NCBI GenBank assembly: GCA_907165065.1
Contig: OU015528.1
Location: forward strand, 43,639,515-43,703,514
DNA: 64,000 nt
Source: Caprimulgus europaeus
Taxonomy: Eukaryota; Chordata; Aves; Caprimulgiformes; Caprimulgidae
Direction: 5' to 3'
Below, one piece after another: positions 1-10,900 of this stretch. Position 1 is the stretch's first letter. Every line of letters starts with the position of its first letter. The notes under the pieces are model-generated. The model saw only the letters and a list, made by a program, of their open reading frames with translations, searched no databases and was not told the origin of the DNA. Position numbers and translations under genes: made by a program.

Positions 1-218
1 TCCCCTCTCAGCCTCCTCTTCTCCAAGCTAAAGAGCCCCAGCTCCCCCAGCCTTTCCTCGTAAGGGAGATGCTCCACTCCCTTCATCATCTTGGTGGCTC
101 TGCGCTGGACTCTCTCAAGCAGTTCCCTGTCCTTCTTGAACTGTGGGGCCCAGAACTGGACACAATATTCCAGATGTGGCCTCACCAGGGCAGAGTAGAG
201 GGGGAGGAGAACCTCTCT

Positions 219-1400
219 CTACCTACTGACCACACCCCTTCTAATGCACCCCAGGATGCCATTGGCCTTCCTGGCCACAAGGGCACAGTGCTGGCTCATG
301 GTCATCCTGCTGTCCACCAGGACTCCCAGATCCCTTTCCCCTTCACTGCTCTCTAGTAGATCATCTCCCAACCTGTACTGGAACCTGGGGTTGTTCCTGC
401 CCAGGTGCAACACCCTACACTTGCCCTTATTATATTTCATTAATTTTTTCCCTGCCCAGCTCTCCAGCCTGTCCAGGTCTCTCTGGATGGCAGCACAGCC
501 CTCTGGCGTGTCAGCCACTCCTCCCAGCTTTGTATCATCAGCAAACTTGCTGACAGTGCTCTCTGTTCCCTCATCCAGGTCATTGATGAATATATTGAAT
601 AATACTGGTCCCAGTACTGACCCTTGAGGGACTCCACTAGACACAGGTCTCCAACTAGACTCTGCCCCATTGACCACTACTCTCTGGCTTCTTCCCACCA
701 GCCAGTTAATAATCCATCTCACTACCTGCTCATCTAATCCACACTTCCTCAATTTAGCAGCGAGGATGCTGTGGGAGACCGTGTCAAATGCTTTGCTGAA
801 ATCAAGATAGACCACATCCACTGCTCTACCATCATCTAGCCACCTGGTCGTGTATTCATAAAAGTCTAGTAGGTTGGTCAAGCACGACTTCCCCTTGGTG
901 AAGCTGTGCTGACTGCCCCTAATGACCCTCTTATCCTTGATATGCCTAGAGATGGCACCTAGGATAAGTCGTTCCATCACCTTTCCAGGGATGGAGGTGA
1001 GGCTGACCGGTCTGTAGTTACCCGGGTCCTCCTTCTTGCCCTTTTTGAAGATTGGAGTGACATTTGCTTTCCTCCAGTCCTCAGGCACCTCTCCCGTTCC
1101 CCACGACTTAGCAAAGATGATGGAGAGTGGTCTAGCAATGACCTCAGCCAGCTCCCTCAACACTCGCGGGTGCATCCCATCTGGACCCATAGATTTATGG
1201 ATGTCCAGATTGCTTAATTGGTCCCTGACCCAGTCCTCATCAATCAAGGCAAACTCCTCCATTGTCCTGACTTCCTCAGGGGCCTCAGGGATGCGGGGCT
1301 CCTCAGGACAGCTTCCAGCAGAGTAGACAGAGACAAAGAAGGCATTCAGTAACTCAGCCTTCTCTGTATCTTCTGTCACCAGGGCACCCACCTCATTCAC
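219..1400 (-). pseudogene. CR1 ORF2, reverse transcriptase part (broken)
   Basis: This 393-codon open stretch encodes a non-LTR reverse transcriptase. Visible motifs are the [17 protein letters not shown] block near residue 120, [11 protein letters not shown] (first catalytic Asp) near residue 200, [20 protein letters not shown] near residue 255, and the FADD catalytic box near residue 287. The upstream part of ORF2, toward the endonuclease, is in another frame: between about 1,401 and 1,766 the reading frame is lost by at least one stop and one shift. The 3' remainder of ORF2 continues left of 219 in a second frame. In the live element this enzyme copies CR1 RNA by target-primed reverse transcription. 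Here it is a relic. Confidence 0.93.
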
Positions 1401-1766
1401 CAGTGGGCCTACACTGCCTCTAGTGTTGGCTTTACTGCCATGTATTTGAAGAAGCTCTTCCTGTTGTCCTTGACCCCTCTGGCAAGGTCTAATTCTAAGG
1501 AGGCCTTCGCTTTCCTAGCTGCCTCCCTACATACTCTGATAACATCCTTATATTCTTCCCAAGTGGCCAGCCCCTCCTTCCATGATCTGTAAACTCTCCT
1601 CTTCCACTTGAGTTTGCCCAGCAGTTTCCTGTTTAACCAAGCAGGTCTCCTGGCTCCCTTTCTTGACTTCCTACATATCGGGATGCTCTGATCTTGAGCT
1701 TGGAAGAAGCAGTCCCTGAATGTTAACCAGCTATCTTGGGCCCCTTTACCTTCAAGTACCCTGTCC

Positions 1767-2597
1767 CTAGAACTTCATCATCTCATGATCACTGCAGCCC
1801 AGGCAGTCCTCAACCTTAACCTCTTCAACCAGACCCTCCTTGTTAGTGAGGATGAGATCCAGCATCACTCCCTTCCTAGCTGGTTCATCCACCATTTGCA
1901 TCAGGAAGTTGTCATCGATGCACTGGAGGAACCTCCTGGACTGTGGGTGGCTGGCTGAGTGGTCCCTCCAGCAAACGTCAGGGTAGTTAAAATCCCCCAT
2001 GACAACCAGGGCCTGTGATTGCGAGGCTGCTCTCAGCTGCCTGTAGAAGGCCTCATCAACTTCCTCACCCTGATCTGGTGGCCTGTAATAGACGCCCACA
2101 ACAGTATCACCCATACCAGTCTGCCCTTTAATTTTCACCCACAGACTCTCAACTCGCTCCTCATCCGCCCCTGAACAGATCTGAATACACTGCAGTTGCT
2201 CTCTCACGTAAAGAGCAACTCCACCACCTTGCCTTGCTGGCCTGTCTTTCCTGAGAAGGACACAGCCATCCATGGCCACATTCCAGTCATGTGAGCTGTC
2301 CCACCATGTCTCTGCAATTGCCACCAGATCATAATCCCCTGACTGAACACGGGTTTCTAACTCCTCCTGCTTGTTCCCCATGCTGCGTGCATTGGTGTAC
2401 AGGCATTTCAGGGAGCGAGCCGAGTGCACCAATTTCAGCCTAGGGGGGTGGGGTGCCTTCCGGCCTTCATCAGTACTAGACTTCTGCCCCACTGGCACCC
2501 CTTTCCCCTTCCAATCTAGTTTAAAGCTCTCCAAATGAGCCCTGCCAATTCCTGCCCCAGCCTCCTTTTGCCCCTGCGGGATAGGCCTTCCCCACAA
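1767..2597 (-). pseudogene. CR1 ORF2, apurinic-like endonuclease part (broken)
   Basis: This open stretch encodes an exonuclease-endonuclease-phosphatase fold domain typical of the N-terminal half of CR1 ORF2. The expected active-site blocks are present: YTNARS near residue 67, the Glu in VAIAETWW near residue 93, VGVYYRPP, the GDFNYPDV block near residue 200, and the SDH block close to the end. It stops at once after the SDH block instead of running on into the reverse transcriptase, so ORF2 is split in two. In active copies this domain nicks the genomic target. Confidence 0.92.
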
Positions 2598-3537
2598 ATC
2601 GCTGTCTGGACTGGCATCCTATGAAACCAGCCATTATCAAAGAACCCAAAGCCCTGCCTGTAGCACCAGTCCTGGAGCCAGTCATTTAAGGCCTTAATTC
2701 TGCCATTCCATCGCACACTAGCACCCAAAAGTGGGAGGAGGGAAGAGAAAATCACTTGTGCCCCAGACCCTTTCAGCAGTTGTCCCAAGGCCTTGAAATC
2801 TTTCTTCATCCCCCTCAGACTACAGGATGCAGCTTCCTCCCCACCTGTCTGGAAGATCAGCAGCGGGTAGTAGTCTGTTGGGTGCACCAGGTTGGGGAGT
2901 GCCCTGGTGATATCCCTGATCCAGGCTCCAGGAAGATTGCACACTTCCCTATGTTGAGGGTCAACCCTGCATATTGGGCCCTCTGTCCCTCTCAGAAGGG
3001 AATCACCTACTACAATGACCCTTCTTTCTTTCCTGCCAGAGGCCGTCTTCAGGGGCTGAGTCACCCGCCTCTTCCTCTGTGGCCTAGTAGGTGGGCCTTG
3101 CACCCTGCCTGACAGGGTGGGGGTTCCCTCACCTTTTGGGGGTTATCCTCCTGGGGCATTTCTAACCAGCACGCCAGGGAGTTACTCCACCAGTCAATCT
3201 CCTTCTCACACTCCCTGATGGTCCTCAGTCTCTCAACTTCCTCCTTAAGTTTCACCACCATACTGAGGAGATCGTCCACCTGCTCACACCTCACACAGGT
3301 GGAATGCCTCCCTCCCTCCCCCGGCAGCAGCAGGCTCTGGCACTCCCTGCAGCCAGAGACCTGAACAGCCACCGTTCGGGGCAGGCCCTCTGTCTGGGTC
3401 GCCACAGTGTTTTTGTTACAACCTCTCTGCCTGGAGGAGACCATATTCAGAGGCAGCAAGGGACACACCTCCAAGTGGGTGAGCTGCTGCGATGGAGTGC
3501 TGCTATCAGCAGAGCTACAGCGCACTGCCCTGCTCAC
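2516..3537 (-). pseudogene. CR1 ORF1 remnant (Cys-rich/coiled coil plus SGNH-esterase part)
   Basis: Two overlapping frames make up ORF1. The first (3,537-3,061) has paired cysteines (CREC and CVRC about 20 residues apart), then a heptad-like run of Leu and Val with the EEVERLR segment, as in avian CR1 ORF1. The second (3,103-2,516) has the VIVVGDSLLRG block, whose GDS is the SGNH-hydrolase nucleophile motif, and ends with the SRRGKRRLGQELAGL block. The frame changes between about 3,061 and 3,103. The catalytic Asp-His block normally just before SRRGK is not recognisable, so the esterase would be dead even without the shift. ORF1 proteins of this type are thought to bind RNA and assist retrotransposition. 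Confidence 0.85.
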
Positions 3538-3553
3538 CTCGCCTGCTCACCCG

Positions 3554-3656
3554 AACTGCCACGCTAACTGCCGCGCTAACTAGCTGCCGCGCTAACTAGC
3601 TGCCGCACTAACTAGCTGCCGCGCTAACTAACTGCCGCGCTAACTAGCTGCCGCGC
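3554..3656. repeat. 16-bp tandem repeat array in the CR1 leader
   Basis: About six head-to-tail copies of a 16-base unit, gccgcgctaactagct on the plus strand, with single-base differences (for example gccgcactaactagct and gccgcgctaactaact). It lies just upstream of CR1 ORF1 in the element's orientation, where a promoter or 5'UTR would be. The units end in the CG-rich sequence next to the LTR. Confidence 0.9.
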
Positions 3657-3689
3657 CACGCCCCGTTTGCCCATTCTGGTCACTGCACT

Positions 3690-4191
3690 CCTGGCCCATG
3701 GGTTGAGATAAAAGCAGTTTAATAACTTAAATCAAATATAACAATAATAATAATTGTAGTGAAAAGGAAAACAATTAAAAATGAAAAATAACAAAGAGAT
3801 AAATAAAACCCAAGACAGACAAGTGATGCAAATGAAAACAATTGCTCACCAATTGACTGATGCCCAGCCAGTCCCTGAGCAGCAGTTCCCCTGCCAAGCT
3901 CCTCTCTAGTTTTATTGCTGAGCATGACATCATAGGGTGTGGGATATCCCTGTGGTCAGTTGGGGTCAGCTGTGCCAGCTGTGTCCCCTCCCAACCTCTT
4001 GTGCACCCCCAGCCCACTCACTGGTGGGGTGGAGTGAGAAGCAGAAAAGGCCTTGACTCTGTGTAAGCGCTGCTCAGCAGTAACTCAAACACCTCTGTGC
4101 TATCAACGCTGCTTCCAGCACAAATCTAAAACATAGCCCCTTACCAGCTACTGTGAAGAAAATTAATTCTATCTCAGACAAAATCAGCACA
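3690..4191 (-). mobile_element. ERVL-type solo LTR, 3' end missing
   Basis: On the minus strand this reads as a familiar avian ERVL-type LTR. It opens with a tgtgctgattttgtctgag-like start at 4,191, followed by the ttaattttcttcacagtagc block. The middle carries the GGATATCCC and TGACATCA-like segments near 3,925-3,955, and it ends with the taaactgcttttatctcaac block near 3,700-3,725. That last block precedes the poly(A) region in complete copies. No internal proviral genes are visible. The 3' end runs straight into the CR1 leader, so the final bases of the LTR are either lost or displaced to the far side of the CR1. Family assignment is by memory of avian repeats. Confidence 0.78.
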
Positions 4192-4794
4192 GAGGGGCAA
4201 AGTTTAATAAAATGCCTCATACTGAAGAATTTTTCAGATAAGCAAGCTTTTTGATTTGTCTGTGAATAATAAGATGAAAAAAAAGGATAGAAGAATTTCT
4301 GCAGGCTCATAAAATGAGAAATAAAGCCAGAAAATACATGGCTCACTAAAAAAGAAACTGTATTTTCCCTTAATGATTAAAGTTAATAGCATACTAAAAT
4401 AGGGTATATAGACAAAGGAGAAACTGATAAATACACTTAAGAGCCTCAAAATCCAGTTGCAGATTGCATCTGATTCACTTGTTAACAAGGGAGAGAATGT
4501 GGATGTTGACTCTGCTTCGTGCTACTATGTAAATTCTTTTGCATTGATTACCTAGTATTTTTAAGGTAAGAAGATATAAAATAAACAGTGCAGTTAAACC
4601 ACTGATGAGAGATGTCCATTTTCCCAAACAAATAGTTAACCGGTGAACAAAAGCAGTGCATTAATTTCTGATTAATACCTGATCAGATAGTTAACTCTTC
4701 TAAGATATTAAAAATAAAACTTAATCAGATCATTATTTTATATTACTATGTTAAAATGGTTATAAATAGTCAACAGTAAAAAAGTATGAAGTAC
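4192..4794 (-). other. NR2C1 intron (part), no feature seen
   Basis: AT-rich intron sequence between the LTR and the NR2C1 exon at 4,795. It begins with the splice donor GTACTT read on the minus strand. No ligand-binding-domain exon was found here, so the next coding exon lies beyond the left edge of the window. Confidence 0.85.
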
Positions 4795-4957
4795 CCTGAA
4801 TGCTACATGTGCATCACTGAGTAGTGGCCCCTCTATTTCAACGATATTCATGCTTGTTTCTCCGCCAATCAGCTGTACACTGGCTTCAGCACTTTCAGAG
4901 TTCTGGCATGCTGTGCTCTCTCCTGGATTTAATGCTTTTGCAAGAGTATCAAAGGCC
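4795..4957 (-). CDS. NR2C1: NR2C1 coding exon, start of ligand-binding region
   Basis: 163 bases encoding the end of a split Arg codon and 54 residues, beginning [13 protein letters not shown] and ending [10 protein letters not shown]. The acceptor is CTTACAG and the donor AGG|GTACTT, leaving phase 0. The two ends are strongly conserved between NR2C1 and NR2C2. The middle (after TACQ) is variable in the family. Confidence 0.95.
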
Positions 4958-7900
4958 CTGTAAGATCACAACAAAGGAACAAATAAAATAAAACTTTATA
5001 GAGTCTGTTTCAATTTGGGAGGAACCTGCACATGTCTGAAATCTGTATTTAGATGTCTGTTTCAAACACTCCACTGAATAAAATCCCTGAAAACTCCAAC
5101 TGACAGTGGCTCTGAAACAAAAATTAGCAGCAGATCCTGTTCACACTAGTTGCCAACAAATTCACAGTTTTGACATATTGACTGTGCTGCTGAATTACAG
5201 TTTGCCTTTCAAGATCTCCTTGGGGACATTTACTGAGAGTGCTGGCATGAGTGTTTTGAGCACAGGATCATCAGAGTGCTGTTAAAGCAACTTAATTTAC
5301 GTGTAAATTCTACAGACTTTTGCTGCTATGAAGCACAACTAGAACAAAGTTTGTTTTTTTTTTTAAAGTAACGAGTCGTGGTTATGTTATTCAACTTAAT
5401 TTGAAAATACTGTTTTGCAATATCTAAGAGAAAGCAATGTAAAAAAATGAACAGATAATGAAGCCATTAGAGGACAAGGCATATAATATTATAATATAAA
5501 AGCAGAAGAATGCTAGCAACAAAGTTGTACAGTAAATTTGTGTCACCAAAAGTGAAAACTACTGTAGCTGCAAGCAATGGAATATAATAAAATACATGAA
5601 AAACATGGATGGGAAAAACTTGCTTCCTGAAATTCCTTAAACTCCTTTTCTTCAGTAAACATCTGCATCTGTTAGATCAAGCTGGCAGAATGCCTTGTAA
5701 GGAAATCAAAGATTTAGATAAAAATTTTAGTTTCTGCTTAGGTACCAACTTCTCCTTCATAAGAGTATTTAACTTGAACCTCCCCACTGGAAATCTATTA
5801 GGTAACCTACTGGACAAGAGTACTCACTAAGCTGAGTCAGAGCTTTTCAAGCTCTCTGGCTGAGAGAACTTGGTGCCTTGTTATAATCAGATTTTTTAAA
5901 ATGAACAGAAACACTAAAGTTGGCAAAAGCAAGCATCTGAAAGTGCCAGGAAATAAAGTAATCAAAGATTGTCATGCAACCTTATGACTACATCTTTTTG
6001 AATAGCTGTAGTATCGAATGAAGTTTATCAGCATGTACAATGATACTATTTACACACACATTCTTATTTTCTTTACTGAGGAGGACATTGCAAAGGCCTA
6101 AATCAGCACCTGCATAAAGTCACACTGACTTTCCAAGCAGCATATAAAGAAAGGAGCAGAACAAATGCATTCTGCTTGCAATTATACAAAGCAGTAGACT
6201 AAAGGGGAAATGATGTATTTCAGTCAATACAAACTAATTCACCATATACCAATCTTTTTTACCTCTGCGGATTTACTCCACATACACATTTTTTAAACCA
6301 GCATGTACAATGTAGTTAGTGTGTAAAGGAACATTGCTGGGACAACAGTCAGAAGCTTGCAGGAGATAGTAACCGAGGAAGAATACAATTGTAACTGACA
6401 GAATAACTGAGTATGTATTACACAGAGCATCACACTCACCAAAATGGCCCAGTTAAAACCAGTGCCAGACACAAGTGTGTAAGATATTGAACGAATGTAT
6501 TTGTACTGACGGTGAGAATTCTGTGAGTTCTGTGTAGAAAGAAAATGCTTTTCAAGCTTTTAGGGCTATTAGTAGTTACAGGTATTAAATTACACAGGCA
6601 AGATCTCTAAGAAAGAGTTTTCCAGGATGATACAAAGTACTTAGACTATAGACAAGATCTAAGACATGTTGAGGACAATCAAAAGGTAAAAAAAAAAATC
6701 AGCTGATTTACACTGAAATTCATTTCAAGGCCAAACAATTGAAAGTATTTATTTCTCAAATGGAATTTTCTTATGATATCACTTCATTTGGAAGAATCTT
6801 AGAAGATCTATCTTTTACATGACCTCATGCTGTTATTTTTAATGCAGTTAAATGACCTATATTTTCAAGTGTAACATCCCTTACCTTGTAACATCACTAC
6901 TAGCTTGTTCTTCTTGCTGGAGTTCAGATAACGATGCATCTCCATTACTTAAACTCTCAATCATGGATAGTTCTGTACTGCTTTGTGACACGTCTTTGCA
7001 CTTACTGAGATTTGCTAATGAAGTCACCACATTTGCCAGTGTACTTAAATCTCCCTGACATGCTTCAACCTAAGGGAAAAGTAGAGTTTTTAATTCACTC
7101 ATATTGGCAGCAGTTAACTTGCAGTAGAAGAATCTAACTTTTACATAAACTAAGAACTGAGCGTGTGAATAGACCGGTAAGAAAATTAATATTTCAGTAA
7201 ACGGGTAATCATAATGCAGTAATTAGACACTGCACTGCTTCTAAAATATGAAATATTTAAACATTTACTTTTACAAGTAATAGCTATGTATTTCTTTCAG
7301 AAAGAATCCTACACATAGTAAAAAGTGCAGAATCATCTCCACTTGCTAGTCAGTCACCAGGACTGTAAGACTGCACTAGATCATATTTTTAGCATCTTCC
7401 TTCCTTCTTCGTGTAAATAAGTCAGTAGTAATAGGGTAAGAGAATGTTTTAAAAGAAGGAATGGATAAAAAGTCACCTATAAAAGCAAGCAGAAAAAGAT
7501 TTCTGATGCAGACATTTTGTTTTTTATGTCTTTATTTAACTGAAAGGGAACAAGGTGATTCAGTGGTGACGAGCAACTAAGAGAGGCAGCAAGACATGTT
7601 TCCCACCCTGCCCCACAAAAAAACATTAATAAGGAAAGTGCATGATTACAGACAAGTATGCTGCTGCTAACACCAGTATGCCACATGTAATTTATTTTGC
7701 GTTGTCATACTCTACAGACGGAGCCAGAAAAGTTAAATGGAATAAACAACTTTGCAAGCAAGGCAAAATGCATGAAAACAGTATGAGGTAATTTAATATC
7801 ATCTAGAAAAATACAAAAGCTTCCTACTGTGCATGCGTAGGGAAGTTACTACATGGCTTTAGTGGATCAGTAAGTGTAACAAAATAGAAACAAAGGAAAA

Positions 7901-10900
7901 CCAGCTCAGAAATAAGATTGTTGCTGAGATAGCTCTTCTTAGCTTTGCAAAAAAAGCTAGCAATTCAAGGGAAAAAAACAACTAACAGTATTTATGAAAT
8001 GCACTGCGATAATGCCATGGGAGGTTTTGCAAACACCTCACTCTATTGGGATAAAAGAAATATCAAAGTGTCAGGATCGCCCAAAACAAACTAAAAAATG
8101 CAGCCCTTAAAGCTCTCTAAAATCATGGAGGAAGGCATTTACTTTGTAGTTTTCAGCATTTTTACTATGCAAGGCTAAAAGTATTCTTGTGAAGAACAGA
8201 AGGCATTTGCCACAGTAGCTAATGTTTGTAAAGGCATGTTCTAAAAATTAATTTAACAAAACATTGTTCCCTCCCTACATCCACAATTACAGCAATCAAC
8301 TCCACTTAATATACCAGTCATATCACCATATACCTTATCTGGAGTCATCAACACAGCAGGCTCATTTTTTATTGCAGACTGATGAATGTTAACAAACATT
8401 CCCGATTCCAGCAGACCTGTTGATCTGACACAAAACAGCATACATTTTAATTTTGATTAATTTCTAAATTATTTTTTCCTGTTTCAGGAAACAGAAATAG
8501 CTGCTCCTGAGTGGAATTTACATACCTTGCTGTTTCATTGTCTGTTACAAAAGTTGGAGTTGCAGCTAATGGACTACGAAGATCTTTCCGAATGTAGATC
8601 TTTTCTGTAGAAGCTGCACAGTTTGACGATTTTTCTCTTGACACTTCAATAGGTTTCCGCTCACACTGCACAGCTAACAAGACAACATGCAACTATTAAG
8701 TCACATCTCAAATTACAGACTAATATATAATCCTTTTTTCCCTCTCTTTAATCGGCAATTTTAATAACTGTTCTGAATATAACATAAAAAACCCACCCCA
8801 TAATGAATAAGCTAACAACTTGGGTAAAAAACAACACACCAATTTGATTTGTTCTGAATGAAATGATGTAGTAGTCAAAGCCTGAGACCAAACATACACA
8901 CGCTTAATTTTTCAAGTTACAATTAAGGGAGAAATCCCGTCATATCTTATTTTTAATTTGGATCTTTAAGTGGAGGCTTACAGCTTCTCCTCTCAATTTC
9001 ACTATCCCACTCTCAGTTCATTTGTAAAGGACTCATGGTACCCTGGTACTCTTTTCTATGGATTGTGGGTCTAGGTTGAACTCACATAACTTTATGCACT
9101 CAAGGAAGCTCCCCAAGTTAGGAGCTTAGACAATACAGAGGGAAAGAGACATTGACAAAGTTCAGTTCAGACTATTTAAGATCTGGGTGACATCCTGACC
9201 CACAATCACTGACTTCAAAGAAGCAGATTTTTCAATTTGAGCAGCTCAGTGAAACCAGGTGGAACAAATCTGGGCTTTAACCTACAGATACATCACCTTG
9301 CTTAGGATGGATCAGAGAACATTAAAATGAAACTTAAGAGTATTATACCCTACGGGGAATTCTCTAGGATCTATGGAATAAAGCTAAAATAAACCAGTTA
9401 ACAGTTCAATTTTAAAAGTTTAAAAGGAAAATTTAATTTCTGGAAAAATAACATAACAGCAACTCAACACTGTTACTGTAAAACTTAATGAATAGAAGGT
9501 ATTTACAAAGTACATATCTTTTAAAAACATGCAGTAAGTTGTTCTTCCACAATTTCAGTGTTGTGGAAGTAATTTTATAGATTGGAATAAGATCCTGAAA
9601 AGGAGTCCGAAACTAGTCCTATATGTAATTTAAAATACTCATCAATTCACCAGCCCGAAAAGCACTGGCTACTGGCTAGCAGACTCTCTTGAATACTGTA
9701 CTGCACATAGAAGCTGTTTAAGCTTATCAAGAGAATCCTGAATGTTCATTATTTTAAAACACAACGGCAAACAGGAAAAAAGCTTGTTTTGGGTTTTTTT
9801 TTTTCAATTATGCAGTTTTGGAAAAGGTGTAACTAAAGGAAAAAAATTTAAAACTTTCAAGTTAGTAGTAGACTGTGATGCTATTCGAATTTTTACATTG
9901 TTAAGTATCATAAAACCAAAAGTTTAACTTACACATAGAAAAAGTGAACAAATTGTATTAATACAAAGCACGTATTTTGTAACACAAACTTTAACACAGC
10001 TGCCAGCTAAAATAATTTACACTTGTTGAAACTTACAATCTTGTTTCATCCCAAATGCAATGCATCTCTGCAGCCTACAGTACTGACATCGATTCCGGTG
10101 GTGTTTGTTAATGACACAGTCTTTTGTTCCTCTGCATGAATAAACTAAATTCTTCCGTATACTCCTTTTAAAGAATCCTTTGCATCCCTCACAAGTTACT
10201 GCTCCATAGTGACGCCCTAGTTAGAGAACAACATAAACCACAACATTAATTTTACATTGTTGGTTTTTTTTAGAGTTTATATTTATTAAAAGCAAAGTAT
10301 TTGCTATCTTACCCAGAAAAATATTTTTTTCCCATTAGTTACAGATCTTTAAATATATTTTGGCTAGAAAATAACGTTAAAAATCAAGTGAAACATTTTT
10401 CTAGTTCAAGCACTTAAACGGGACAAATTTTACAAACAGGCAAGTTGCTTATTAAATTCTTGCTGAATCTGTTGACAGCAGTGTTAAAAAAAGCTAAGAA
10501 AACAGGTTAGCTAGAACAAACACAGAAGAAACTCTTAATTTATATATTCTTTAGCAATTTTTTTTTCCATGTCCTTACAGTCAAGCCCTGTTATTGCTCT
10601 TTACAAATTGAGCTGTCAAATTGAAACCACTGGCTTTCCTTGGTTCCATTTGATCTAATGGAACCACAAAAAGTGCAAACATGGCATTTGACAGCAGTAG
10701 GTAATCACTTCAGAGCTTTACTTTTACCTTTCATTTTCCTAACAGTAACAGTAGATCCTTAAGTTCTTTCAGTAAAACTTCAATGAGAGAATAATCTAAA
10801 ACAGCTAATTTTTTTTTCATCAGTTCTTCTGTGAATTTTCTAATATATAGTACTAACATAAGAATTTCTATGATATATTACAGAAAAAAAGTCGAGTTTA

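Larger units (their letters stand above)
1..3690 (-). mobile_element. CR1 LINE retrotransposon, near full length, 3' end cut by the window edge
   Basis: Reading on the minus strand, this stretch has the full CR1 plan in order: a GC-rich leader with short tandem repeats, an ORF1 region with a cysteine/coiled-coil part and an SGNH-esterase part, then an ORF2 region with an endonuclease and a reverse transcriptase. The first ~200 bases of the window match the conserved segment just after the reverse transcriptase. The 3'UTR and terminal octamer-type repeat must therefore lie left of base 1. All frames are broken by stops or frameshifts, so the copy is inactive. It lies in an NR2C1 intron in the sense orientation. 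Most avian CR1 copies are heavily 5'-truncated, so one that keeps its leader is uncommon. The 5' boundary near 3,690 is approximate because the element abuts an LTR there. Confidence 0.93.

Noticed and set aside
3554..3656. Short regularly spaced repeats as a possible CRISPR array
   Set aside because: The 16-base units are directly adjacent with no spacers, lie inside a CR1 element, and the host is a vertebrate.
4192..4794. Search for an NR2C1 ligand-binding-domain exon after 4,795
   Set aside because: None of the conserved LBD blocks (such as the MPEYLNVHYI type) appears on the minus strand, so the exon must lie outside the window.
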